Source: SAR324 cluster bacterium
GTDB taxonomy: Bacteria > SAR324 > XYD2-FULL-50-16
Assembly: GCA_028282885.1 (NCBI GenBank)
Contig: JANQGX010000056.1
Span: 165,563 to 229,562, forward strand
Direction of reading: 5' to 3'
DNA: 64,000 bases
A program made the translations under genes and the position numbers. Shown piece by piece: positions 36,278-45,660 of this stretch (its first letter is position 1; every line of letters starts with the position of its first letter). Under the pieces are notes generated by a model. It was not told the origin of the DNA. It ran no database searches and saw nothing but the letters and a program-made list of their open reading frames with translations.

Positions 36278-36700
36278 ATGACTTTGGAAAGAACATTATC
36301 GATTATTAAGCCGGATGGAGTAAAAAGAACTGTAATTGGCAATATTCTCAATAGGTTCGAAACAGCGGGGCTCAAACTTGTCGCGCTGAAAATGGTTCAC
36401 CTGAGCAAGAAAGAGGCTGAAGGCTTTTATGCTGTCCACAAAGAAAAAGGATTCTTTGACGAACTGACAACGTTTATGTCAAGTGGTCCGGTCGTGATTT
36501 CAGTACTTGAAGGGGAAAACGCCATTGCCAAAAACAGGGAACTGATGGGGGCAACCGATCCGAAAGAGGCTGCCGCAGGTACAATCAGGGCCGACTACTC
36601 TGACTATGTAGGAGAAAACACCGTTCACGGATCGGATGCACCGGAAACAGCTCAAACGGAAATAGCCTATTTTTTCGCTGAAACGGAATTGGTCAACTAG
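36278..36700 (+). CDS. ndk: Nucleoside diphosphate kinase
   Basis: 140-residue enzyme that transfers the gamma phosphate of ATP to nucleoside diphosphates. It has TLSIIKPDGVKR, the ATP-binding core, and the active-site histidine in ENTVHGSDAPETA. Length is typical. Two ATGs are adjacent (36275 and 36278); the second is preferred because AGGAG is then five bases away instead of two. Confidence 0.97.
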   Translation: MTLERTLSIIKPDGVKRTVIGNILNRFETAGLKLVALKMVHLSKKEAEGFYAVHKEKGFFDELTTFMSSGPVVISVLEGENAIAKNRELMGATDPKEAAAGTIRADYSDYVGENTVHGSDAPETAQTEIAYFFAETELVN

Positions 36701-36929
36701 ATGAACACCTTCCCGATATTAAGTGTTTGCAAAGATAATTCATCAGAACAAACGCTTATCCGAGTGAAGGCATGCAGGCTTACAATATGGGATTGACAAG
36801 CTTTTTTAAAGCTCGTACCAACAAGCTTATAGCTGTTGAAAGTCAATCTGAACAGGACTGTTTTCGGATTTCCCTACATCGTGAAAACCAGTAATAGTAA
36901 TTAAAAATCCTTGAAGTATTGGAGTTAAT

Positions 36930-38231
36930 TTGAACTTACGTCAACTTCGAATTCAATTTAAAGAGACCATGCCTATTAGCGATGGTTTTTTTAAATTAAT
37001 GCAGCAGACTTTCGGTTTCTACACCTCTCTGTGCAATGATTTTTTTACGAATCTCGGTAGCCATGTTGAATCCAATACACTAAGCACTTATCTGCAAACC
37101 GAGATCCGCCCCCGCCTTTTCGACTCGGAGCACTGTAAAAAAATTGAAACGATCAAAAAACAGTTTCTGTCCGAGAATATCAAATTGGAACAATTTGTGG
37201 AGCAAACTGAGTGGGATAAGGATTTTATTAATGACTTCAAACAGTTGAAGAAGGTTTCAGATGCAATATATGAGCTTTTGCAGACACACTGGGAGTTCTA
37301 TAAATACGAAAAAACCGTTGCCAGCAATGAAGCAATCATTGCCTTTATACTTGAAATCGACCGCATCGGAATTCGTTGGGATGCTTATCTTGAAAAATAC
37401 CTTGCCATCTCAGGTGTTCTGAAAGCTGCGATCGGACAGGTTCAAAAGGAAGATTTTGCAGCCTTGAGCCTGCGATATCACCTGCCTGAAGATGCCAGTT
37501 TTTCTATGGAGATGTGCACTTCGCTAATCGAATTCCTGCAAAATTCGTATGACTTTGTTCTGAAGGTTCATGACAAAGCCGATGATAAAAACAAACTGGA
37601 AATCACCAACCTGAGCGTCGGGAACCCGGTCTATTGTGAACTATTGGTGCCTACGCCCTATATCCAGAGCTTTACCAAATTCCTGGGTTACTTGTCAGTC
37701 GATGTACTTAAAAGGGAGACCTTGGTTAAATTTGTCATGGAGATTGTGCGTTTACAGCAAGGTAAAGAGATTCCAAAGACTGCAATCGCCAATTTCCAGA
37801 AGAAAATTGCCAAGGCATTAAATCAGCTTCATCCTGAAGGTTACTTCTCGGTCAATGAGGATGAAGCAGAAGACAGTGTCAAATTGTTAAGTTCCATGTG
37901 TGATGAGCTCGATCGCCTCAAGGTTGAATATAAAGATCTTTTGACGGGATCGACCAACCGTCTGGCGAGAAATCGTAAGAAGCCTCTTTCACAATTGTCC
38001 GTTATCGCTAAAAAAACACCTGTTGACGATGTAAGCGAGCCTGACGGAGCAGAGACAAAAGTACCCTCCCCACCTACCAAAGAAAGCAACAAACAACCGG
38101 AAAGTGGAACCCAAGTTCCCGAACCCCCTGCCAAAAACACATCTGCAGAAGGAAAAGCAACGGCTAAGAAGGAGTCAACCGTAAAAATAAATGTGAAAAA
38201 TAAAGAGCACATTCAGTATTTGACTTCCTAA
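36930..38231 (+). CDS. Uncharacterised protein upstream of pfaA
   Basis: 433-residue protein with no recognised family. It starts at TTG with GGAG five bases upstream; the first ATG lies further in. Residues 1 to about 345 are predicted mostly helical, soluble and rich in aromatic residues. Residues about 350-420 are a low-complexity tail of Lys, Pro, Ala, Ser and Glu (e.g. PSPPTKESNKQPESGTQVPE). There is no signal peptide or membrane helix. It is the nearest plus-strand gene to pfaA, 257 bases upstream, so a shared role is possible but unsupported by any motif. Confidence 0.7.
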   Translation: MNLRQLRIQFKETMPISDGFFKLMQQTFGFYTSLCNDFFTNLGSHVESNTLSTYLQTEIRPRLFDSEHCKKIETIKKQFLSENIKLEQFVEQTEWDKDFINDFKQLKKVSDAIYELLQTHWEFYKYEKTVASNEAIIAFILEIDRIGIRWDAYLEKYLAISGVLKAAIGQVQKEDFAALSLRYHLPEDASFSMEMCTSLIEFLQNSYDFVLKVHDKADDKNKLEITNLSVGNPVYCELLVPTPYIQSFTKFLGYLSVDVLKRETLVKFVMEIVRLQQGKEIPKTAIANFQKKIAKALNQLHPEGYFSVNEDEAEDSVKLLSSMCDELDRLKVEYKDLLTGSTNRLARNRKKPLSQLSVIAKKTPVDDVSEPDGAETKVPSPPTKESNKQPESGTQVPEPPAKNTSAEGKATAKKESTVKINVKNKEHIQYLTS

Positions 38232-38488
38232 ACTGAAGAGACACAGCCCAACCTAAACAAAAACCGGTTAATCGGGATCGATTCTTGCTATCAATGATAG
38301 ATCCCACAGGTTAAACAAACCTCTTGTCGGAGAATTCGGGATATTCACCCCCAATCCTGGCCAAAGACCTGCATTGAAGAAAAAACTGATAAATGGTAAG
38401 GGTAAAGATTGAAGCGGCTAAGCAGGCAAAAAACGGAATTGACGAAGTTTCCCCTGCCCTGCAGACCAAATAAATTTGGGAGCAAATC

Positions 38489-41400
38489 ATGTCGGTAAAG
38501 CAAGACAAGAAAAACGAACTGATACAATCAAGACTCCAGGAAGTTCCAATTGCTATCATTGGCATGTCGGCCATTTTCCCGGAATCAAAAAACCTGCAGT
38601 CATACTGGGATAATATCGTCAAGGAAGTTGACTGCATCACAGATGTGCCCCAATCCCGCTGGAATCTTGATGACTACTACGATCCCGATCCGGATAAAGA
38701 GGATAAGACTTATTGCAGAAGAGGAGGCTTCATCCCTGATGTAGACTTCGATCCCATGGAGTTTGGTCTGCCGCCAAATATTCTGGAAGTTACAGATGTC
38801 CACCAATTGCTATCGCTGGTCCTGGCAAAAGAGGTACTGAGAGATGGTGGTTACGAAAATGCCGACGAGGAATTAAGAGAGAAAATAGGTGTCATTCTTG
38901 GCGTTGGAGGTGGTCAGAAACTTATGATTCCATTAATTTCCAGACTTCAGTATCCCATTTGGGAAAGGGTTTTGAAAAACAGTGGGATTTCCAATGCCGA
39001 CACCGACAAAATCGTCGAAAAAATCAAAAAGGCTTACGTCGGGTGGGAGGAGAATGCCTTTCCCGGCGCGTTGGGCAATGTCATTGCGGGCCGGATAGCA
39101 AACAGGTTGGATCTTGGTGGCACCAATAGCGTAGTAGATGCAGCCTGTGCGAGTTCACTGAGCGGAATCCGCATGGCCATGAGTGAACTGCTTGACTACC
39201 GGGCTGAAATTATGATTACCGGGGGAGTTGACACGGATAATTCTCCCTATATGTATCTCTGTTTCAGTAAAACCAAGGCATTCACAGCCGCAGAGAAGTC
39301 TACTCCCTTTAACGCCGGTTCCGACGGAATGATTATGGGCGAGGGAATGGGCATGCTGCTCCTGAAGAGACTTGAAGACGCCGAGCGGGATAAAGACAGA
39401 ATCTACGCAGTGATAAAAGGGATTGGCTCTTCCAGTGACGGGAGATTCAAAAGCATCTATGCACCTCGCGCCAAAGGTCAGGAGATGGCCCTGCGCAGGG
39501 CTTATAAAGATGCCGGTATTTCTCCGGGCACCATCGAACTTCTCGAAGCCCACGGTACAGGAACAGATGCAGGTGATACCGCAGAAACAGCAGCTCTCCG
39601 CAAGTTTTTTAACGAGCATGACCAGGAGAAGCAACACATTGCCATGGGCAGCGTTAAATCTCAAATCGGTCATACCAAAAACGCCGCCGGAGCTGCCGGG
39701 ATCGTAAAAGTGGCATTGGCTCTCTATCACAAGGTGCTACCGGCTACGATCAATATTGAAGAGCCCAACAAGGATCTTGATCTCGAAAACTCACCATTTT
39801 ATCTCAACACAAACGTCCGTCCGTGGATACACACGAATCCTGAATACCCACGCAGAGCTGGTTTAAGCGCATTCGGCTTCGGTGGAACCAACTTTCATTT
39901 TGTGATGGAAGAGTACGACTCAACACCACCGATCGGATTCAGAATGCAAACGACAGCACAGCCCATCATCCTTCACGCTGATAACCCTTCGAATCTTATC
40001 AGCCTTTGCCACTCAACCCTGAAAGATCTGGCTGGGATAAACCAGTACGAAGCATTCTCGAATTTAGTCGACCGTTTGAACAGCGAGTCGATCCCCCGGA
40101 ACGATGCACGAATCGGATTTGTTGCTGAAACGGCGGAGGAGGCAACAGGACTGCTGCAAAAGGGACTGGAAAAGCTCGAGTCCCAACCTGAAGAAGAGGC
40201 TTGGGAGCTGAGAAAGGGAATCTTTTACCGAAAAACCGGATTAGATCCCAAGGGTAAAGTGGTCGCGCTATTTGCAGGACAGGGGTCTCCGTATCTGAAC
40301 ATGGGCAAGGACCTGGTTTACAATTTTCCGCCCATGATGGAAAGTCAACAGGCGATGGACAAGCTTTTCATTGATGACGGGTTAGCTCCCCTTTCCAAGA
40401 CTGTTTACCCCATCCCGGTTTTTGACAAGCAAGTGGCAAAAACCCAGGAAAAAAAGCTGCAATTGACTGAGAATGCACAACCGGCAATCGGCGTCTTCAG
40501 CGCCGGGCAGTTCAAACTTTTGAAGCAGGCTGGTTTTAAGCCTGATTTTGTCGCCGGTCACAGCTTTGGTGAATTAACCGCCCTCTGGGCAGCCGAAGTC
40601 CTAAGCGATGAAGACTATCTCATGTTAGCTAAAGAGCGGGGTAAAGCAATGGCTGCTCCTGATGACCCGGATTTCGATGCAGGCAGTATGTTGGCTGTTA
40701 TGGGTGAGATAGAAAAAGTTGAGGCAGATATCAAGGATTTTCCGGAAGCCACCATTGCAAATTATAACTCCAGGAGCCAGGTTGTTCTGGCAGGACCAAA
40801 GGAAGAGATCAAAAAAGTCCAGGAACAGATAAAAAAGAAATATCGCACGGTTCTGCTGGGAGTTTCCGCAGCCTTTCATACAAACCTGGTGGGACATGCG
40901 GAGCAACCCTTTTCCCGGGCCATTGAAACAGCTAAATTCAAAAAACCTAAATGTAAAGTCTTCTCAAACGCTTCAGCCAAGCCCTACCCGCAAACCCCCA
41001 AGAGTATCCAGAAAATCCTGAAAGATCACATTTTGAACTCCGTAAGGTTCAGACAGGAGATCGAGAACATCTACGATGAAGGGGGAACTATATTTGTCGA
41101 ATTTGGACCGCAGAGCATACTGAGCAGGCTGGTGGAGAATATTCTTGAGGGGAAACCGTATACCAGCGTTGCCGTTAATGCCAGTGCCAAAAAGGGAGGA
41201 GACCGGCAGTACAGGGAGGCAATCGTTAAGCTGGCGGTAACCGGAATTGATCTGAACCGGGTTGATCCGTTTGAATTCCGCCCGGTTCTTTCAGAAAAGA
41301 AAAAGAATGCACTGACCCTTAAGATAAGCGGCATGAACTATGTCAGCGAAAAAACAAGAAAAGGATTTGAAGAGGCCCTGGAAGACGGTCATAAGATTCA

Positions 41401-42991
41401 ACAAACCATGTCGGTCGTCCAGCAGACTCCAACACAAAAATCACTGGAACCTATGAACAAGCCGGAACAAGAAACAGAACAAAAACTAACCGTGGTAGAA
41501 CAAAGCGATCGACTGACCTACTCCATGCAAAGTTTGGAAAGAGGTTTGTCCAATTTCTACAATCATCAGAATGAAACCCTGAGAATTCACGAGCAATTCC
41601 TGCACAACCAATCAGAATACTCCAGAAGTTTCTTCCAGATTATGCAACAACAGGCTCAATCAGGACCGAACGCAGTTTCGAAAGAGGTTTACCAAAGTAT
41701 CGTTCAATTTCACTCCCACCAAGCAGAAACACTTAAGGTCCATGAGCATTATCTTAAACACCAGACTGAGTATTCCAAACAATCCTTTGAACTGATCAGG
41801 CAACAACAGGCATCTTTGACAGGAACGCAACCGATCAATCCTGCACCAATTGTGATAGATGACATTCCTGCCGCTCCGATGCCGGAACCACTGAGCAATA
41901 CGATTCCCGAACCTGCTGTTCCCGAATTCAGAACGGACCCGGTACAACACAAACCTGCACCTGAACCTGTCAAACCTGTCGTAAATACTGCGTCTGCCCC
42001 AGTTCAAACTCGCATTGCAGAAACATCGGCTCCGGTTACAACCGCGGCATCCAAAACCAATCTTGGCCGGGAAGAACTTACCGAGACCTTGTTAATTGTG
42101 GTCGCAGAGAAGACAGGTTACCAGTCGGACATGTTGGAGCTGGAAATGGATATGGAAGCAGACCTGGGTATCGATTCAATTAAAAGAGTGGAAATTCTGA
42201 ACAGCATTCAGGAACAGATACCCGATCTGCCACAATTAAATCCGGAAGAGCTGGCTGAATTAAGAACGCTTCAACAGATCGCCGATTATATGGTGGATAA
42301 ATCCGGCCCCATGGAACCACAAGTCACAAGTCCCACACCTGAAATTTTGCCTCAGGAAGGAGGAGTAGTCAGACAAGAGAAATTTATTAAGGTTCTGCTG
42401 AATGTTATCAGCGAAAAAACCGGCTACCAGGCCGATATGCTGGAGTTGGAAATGGACATGGAAGCGGACCTTGGTATCGATTCAATAAAAAGAGTGGAAA
42501 TTCTCAACGCCCTGCAGGAACAACTTCCTGAACTTCCCCAGATTAATCCCGAAGAACTGGCAGAACTGAGGACCCTGCAACAGATTGTCGATCATGTCTC
42601 TCCCGGTGAAGGATCATCACCTGTTACCGGAACTGCTGCGGATGAAATCGGTCTGGTTCCCCAAAGCGGAACTGACCTGGGTGCATTGACCAAAGCATTA
42701 TTGGAAGTGGTTGCCGAAAAAACCGGATACCTGGTGGATATGCTGGAACTCTCTATGGACCTCGAAGCAGATCTGGGAATCGATTCAATAAAAAGAGTTG
42801 AGATTCTCAACGGTATCCAGGAGAAGTTACCGTCACTTCCCGAGATAAACCCGGAAGAGCTTGCAGAACTGAGAACCCTGGAACAGATCGCAAATAAGAT
42901 GAATGAAGCCAGTGGAGCGCCAATTGCGGAAAGTTCAGGGGCTTTAAAAAAAAAACTGACATCCCAGACCATGGGATCGATCGCAAAATAG
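38489..42991 (+). CDS. pfaA: PfaA-type polyketide/polyunsaturated fatty acid synthase, KS-AT-ACPx3 part
   Basis: 1500-residue iterative synthase subunit. The ketosynthase (1 to about 475) has active Cys220 in DAACASSL, plus EAHGTGTDAGD and GSVKSQIGHTKNAAG; FGLPPNILEVTD is characteristic of PfaA. The acyltransferase (about 588-900) has Ser692 in GHSFGELTAL. Two related segments of about 35 residues rich in His, Gln and Glu (about 1022 and 1072) precede three acyl carrier domains with phosphopantetheine serines 1230, 1332 and 1433, each in LGIDSIKR. Known PfaA proteins continue into a ketoreductase in the same chain; here the frame ends at 42991 and the KR-DH part lies in the -1 frame. No pfaB, pfaC or pfaD is in the window. 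Confidence 0.95.
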   Translation: MSVKQDKKNELIQSRLQEVPIAIIGMSAIFPESKNLQSYWDNIVKEVDCITDVPQSRWNLDDYYDPDPDKEDKTYCRRGGFIPDVDFDPMEFGLPPNILEVTDVHQLLSLVLAKEVLRDGGYENADEELREKIGVILGVGGGQKLMIPLISRLQYPIWERVLKNSGISNADTDKIVEKIKKAYVGWEENAFPGALGNVIAGRIANRLDLGGTNSVVDAACASSLSGIRMAMSELLDYRAEIMITGGVDTDNSPYMYLCFSKTKAFTAAEKSTPFNAGSDGMIMGEGMGMLLLKRLEDAERDKDRIYAVIKGIGSSSDGRFKSIYAPRAKGQEMALRRAYKDAGISPGTIELLEAHGTGTDAGDTAETAALRKFFNEHDQEKQHIAMGSVKSQIGHTKNAAGAAGIVKVALALYHKVLPATINIEEPNKDLDLENSPFYLNTNVRPWIHTNPEYPRRAGLSAFGFGGTNFHFVMEEYDSTPPIGFRMQTTAQPIILHADNPSNLISLCHSTLKDLAGINQYEAFSNLVDRLNSESIPRNDARIGFVAETAEEATGLLQKGLEKLESQPEEEAWELRKGIFYRKTGLDPKGKVVALFAGQGSPYLNMGKDLVYNFPPMMESQQAMDKLFIDDGLAPLSKTVYPIPVFDKQVAKTQEKKLQLTENAQPAIGVFSAGQFKLLKQAGFKPDFVAGHSFGELTALWAAEVLSDEDYLMLAKERGKAMAAPDDPDFDAGSMLAVMGEIEKVEADIKDFPEATIANYNSRSQVVLAGPKEEIKKVQEQIKKKYRTVLLGVSAAFHTNLVGHAEQPFSRAIETAKFKKPKCKVFSNASAKPYPQTPKSIQKILKDHILNSVRFRQEIENIYDEGGTIFVEFGPQSILSRLVENILEGKPYTSVAVNASAKKGGDRQYREAIVKLAVTGIDLNRVDPFEFRPVLSEKKKNALTLKISGMNYVSEKTRKGFEEALEDGHKIQQTMSVVQQTPTQKSLEPMNKPEQETEQKLTVVEQSDRLTYSMQSLERGLSNFYNHQNETLRIHEQFLHNQSEYSRSFFQIMQQQAQSGPNAVSKEVYQSIVQFHSHQAETLKVHEHYLKHQTEYSKQSFELIRQQQASLTGTQPINPAPIVIDDIPAAPMPEPLSNTIPEPAVPEFRTDPVQHKPAPEPVKPVVNTASAPVQTRIAETSAPVTTAASKTNLGREELTETLLIVVAEKTGYQSDMLELEMDMEADLGIDSIKRVEILNSIQEQIPDLPQLNPEELAELRTLQQIADYMVDKSGPMEPQVTSPTPEILPQEGGVVRQEKFIKVLLNVISEKTGYQADMLELEMDMEADLGIDSIKRVEILNALQEQLPELPQINPEELAELRTLQQIVDHVSPGEGSSPVTGTAADEIGLVPQSGTDLGALTKALLEVVAEKTGYLVDMLELSMDLEADLGIDSIKRVEILNGIQEKLPSLPEINPEELAELRTLEQIANKMNEASGAPIAESSGALKKKLTSQTMGSIAK
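42937..42977 (+). other. Candidate programmed -1 ribosomal frameshift site in pfaA
   Basis: Zero-frame codons here are GCT TTA AAA AAA AAA CTG. They contain U_UUA_AAA (42943-42949) and A_AAA_AAA (42946-42952 and 42949-42955), all phased as -1 slippery heptamers. A spacer of five bases (CTGAC) leads to the hairpin ATCCCA-GACCA-TGGGAT (42961-42977). An SD-like AGGGG (42937-42941) lies just upstream, as in E. coli dnaX. A -1 shift joins the ACP frame to the KR frame. The run of ten A could instead cause polymerase slippage or be a sequence error. Confidence 0.55.
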
Positions 42992-43059
42992 TCAATATTG
43001 CTTCCCAGACCCAACCCGATCAACTCCAAGTTGATCTTCCTTCGGACCGGATCTGCTTA

Positions 43060-45426
43060 TTGACTGATGATGGCTCCCCCCTTACCCTGAGTATTTACAA
43101 AATGCTGAAAAAACAGGGTTGGAAAAAGGTCATCATCCTCGACTTTCCCGAATCCATTGTTCCCAGGTCCCATAAGACCGATACCCTATCCAATCGCTTC
43201 TCTTTCAAATCCCTGGATGAAGAAGAGATTCGGGAAACTCTTTCCCAAATTGAAACCAAAGAAGGTAAAATCGGAGCCTTCATTCACAATCATCCAGCCA
43301 ATAATCTAAAGTTTCAAATTGAAACCGCCTTTCCTGAGTCTGACAAATCGATTCTCAAACAGGTATTTTTCCTCGCCAAACATCTGCAAACCCATTTGAG
43401 CGAAAACGCAGATCGGTATCGTAATGTATTTATGACCGTAACCCGGCTCAACGGAAAGCTTGGATTCGGAAGCCCGGGTGATTTCAGCAGTATTGCCGGG
43501 GGATTATATGGACTGGTTAAAACAGCCAATATCGAATGGCCCTCGGTGTTCTGCCGTGCCATAGACTTCGATCCTAATATGAATGATGACGAAGTTACTG
43601 AACGGCTGCAACAGGAGCTGTATGATCCGGACCTCAGATTGACGGAAACTGGCTACTCTGCAACCGAAAGAGTTACATTGCGAGCTGAAGTCGCCAATCA
43701 GGAAAGCCCTGTGAAAAGTGATATCGACAGCAATTCACTTTTTCTGGTTTCCGGAGGTGCCAGGGGTGTTACAGCCACCTGCGTTATCGAACTGGCAAAA
43801 AGATACCAGCCCGGATTCGTTCTGCTGGGCAGAACTCCACACCCCGCAGAAGAACCGGAATGGGCTAAGAATATTAACGATGAGACAGAGCTGAAAAAGA
43901 GATGCATGGAAGCATTCATCGCTGAAAAGGAAAAGCCGACACCTGTCAAAATCAATAACCGTTTAAAACCGATCAAAGCCAAGAGGGAGATTGAGCAGAC
44001 GATCAAAACACTCAAAGGGCACAACAGTCGGGTCGAGTATATCAGTGTAGATGTTTTAAAACCCTCGGACTTAAAAAACAGCCTTGCACCTGTGACGAAG
44101 CAAATGGGTAAAATCTCCGGAATCATCCATGGCGCCGGAGTATTGGCAGATAAGACAATTGCTGAAAAAACACCCGAAGATTATCAGTCGGTGGTCTCAA
44201 CCAAGATCGATGGTTTGCACTCTCTACTGCAGTGCGTCGATCCAAATGATCTGAAACACCTTGTTCTCTTTTCATCTGCGGCAGGCTTTTTCGGAAATGA
44301 AGCTCAATCCGACTATGCAGTCGCCAATGAAATCCTGAACAAAACCGCTCAACAGATAAAAACACAATTCCCCAAATGCCACGTTGCCAGTATCAATTGG
44401 GGACCCTGGGATGGCGGAATGGTCACTCCCCAACTGAAAAACATGTTCGAGCAGAGAAATATCAAAGTCATCCCGCCGGCTGTCGGGGCCGGTATCATGG
44501 CCAACGAACTGTCACCGCAAAACGACAAAACCGTTCAAATCGTAGTGGGTAGTTCGATGGTCGTTCCCCGGGATCCTTCTGATGAGTTGATCTCGCACAC
44601 GATTTTCTGTCAGTTAGCCCTGGAGAAAAACAGCTTTCTATCTGATCACTCCATTGGTGGAGAACCGGTACTGCCGATTATCTGTGCTCTTTCGTGGATG
44701 GTTGACAGTTGTGAAAAACTCTACCCGGGATTCAGTGCGATATCTGCATCCGAAACTAAGGTTTTGAAAGGTATCATCTTCAACAATTCGAATCAGGATG
44801 AATACCAACTGGATATCAATGAAATTGAAAAACCGGATTCCGACACTATTATACTGGAGGTTAAGATATCCAGCAGCGAGTTCGGGAATAAACCTGTTTA
44901 CCATTATAGCTCGGTAATCACCCTCTCCAAATCCCGACCGGAGATCGCCCGCTTTCCGGAGGCTGACCTGTCAGAGAGCAATCCTGCTGACGGTTCACTT
45001 TTTTACAATAATGGAACCCTGTTTCATGGTCCGGCCTTTCAATCTGTTGGTAGCCAACTCAACCTGGACGAAAAACACCTGACGCTCCTTTGCCAGGCAC
45101 CCGATCCGGGAAAATCTGCTCAAGGTCAGTTCCGATCCGGTACTTTCAATCCGTTCGCCGATGACGTACAACTACAGGCACTGTTGATTTGGGCGAGAGA
45201 TCGCTTCCAGGCAGGCAGCCTGCCGCTTAGAATTGGCAAAGCGGAGTTTTATCGACCAACACCATTTAATAAGCCATATTATGTCTGTCTGCAGGTTCAA
45301 TCCGCCACCAATACAAAACTGATCGCCGACGTGACAGGCTACGATGAAAATGGAGATATCTATTCACGACTGAGCGGGGCGGAAGCTTTCATCAGTAAAA
45401 CCCTGAATGACAAGTTTACAAAATAA
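43060..45426 (+). CDS. pfaA: PfaA-type synthase, KR-DH part (-1 frame continuation)
   Basis: 788 residues counted from the TTG at 43060, but the frame is open back to 42907, overlapping the upstream gene. The extra upstream residues (IPDHGIDRKIVNIASQ and on to LPSDRICLLTDDGSP) fit the linker that precedes the KR in PfaA homologues. The ketoreductase (about 225-510) has the NADPH motif LVSGGARGVTATC and the catalytic segment SSAAGFFGNEAQSDYAVANE. A hotdog dehydratase-like domain (about 520-780) has DHSIGGEPVLP and LFHGPAFQSVG. The TTG has no good ribosome binding site, so I infer expression as a fusion with the upstream part, about 2300 residues in all. Confidence 0.88.
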   Translation: MTDDGSPLTLSIYKMLKKQGWKKVIILDFPESIVPRSHKTDTLSNRFSFKSLDEEEIRETLSQIETKEGKIGAFIHNHPANNLKFQIETAFPESDKSILKQVFFLAKHLQTHLSENADRYRNVFMTVTRLNGKLGFGSPGDFSSIAGGLYGLVKTANIEWPSVFCRAIDFDPNMNDDEVTERLQQELYDPDLRLTETGYSATERVTLRAEVANQESPVKSDIDSNSLFLVSGGARGVTATCVIELAKRYQPGFVLLGRTPHPAEEPEWAKNINDETELKKRCMEAFIAEKEKPTPVKINNRLKPIKAKREIEQTIKTLKGHNSRVEYISVDVLKPSDLKNSLAPVTKQMGKISGIIHGAGVLADKTIAEKTPEDYQSVVSTKIDGLHSLLQCVDPNDLKHLVLFSSAAGFFGNEAQSDYAVANEILNKTAQQIKTQFPKCHVASINWGPWDGGMVTPQLKNMFEQRNIKVIPPAVGAGIMANELSPQNDKTVQIVVGSSMVVPRDPSDELISHTIFCQLALEKNSFLSDHSIGGEPVLPIICALSWMVDSCEKLYPGFSAISASETKVLKGIIFNNSNQDEYQLDINEIEKPDSDTIILEVKISSSEFGNKPVYHYSSVITLSKSRPEIARFPEADLSESNPADGSLFYNNGTLFHGPAFQSVGSQLNLDEKHLTLLCQAPDPGKSAQGQFRSGTFNPFADDVQLQALLIWARDRFQAGSLPLRIGKAEFYRPTPFNKPYYVCLQVQSATNTKLIADVTGYDENGDIYSRLSGAEAFISKTLNDKFTK

Positions 45427-45660
45427 CTGAATTAATTCAACTTCTCGCTCAGTTGACAGGTTGGCACCAGATTTATTTTAATAGCTTTTCATCCGACCGC
45501 GTGGTAAAATCGGGCAGCAAACAAGACGAGATGTTGTAAAAGAACTGTCTTTAAATATCTGTTTGATAAGGCGTAAACCGGTACGTATCTTGCTTTTACC
45601 ACTGATAAGGGTAACTCCCTTAAACTTGCCAATTAGAAACATCAAAAAAGAGGAAGAGTC

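Noticed and set aside
36772..36894. 40-codon ORF (MQAYNMGLTSFFKARTNKLI onward) between ndk and the 433-residue gene
   Set aside because: The ribosome binding site is poorly spaced and there is no recognisable feature; an ORF this short is expected by chance in the gap.
45590..45660. Possible sigma-28 promoter before fliG (TAAA ... ACTGATAA)
   Set aside because: The spacing between the two elements is about seven bases too long for the sigma-28 consensus.
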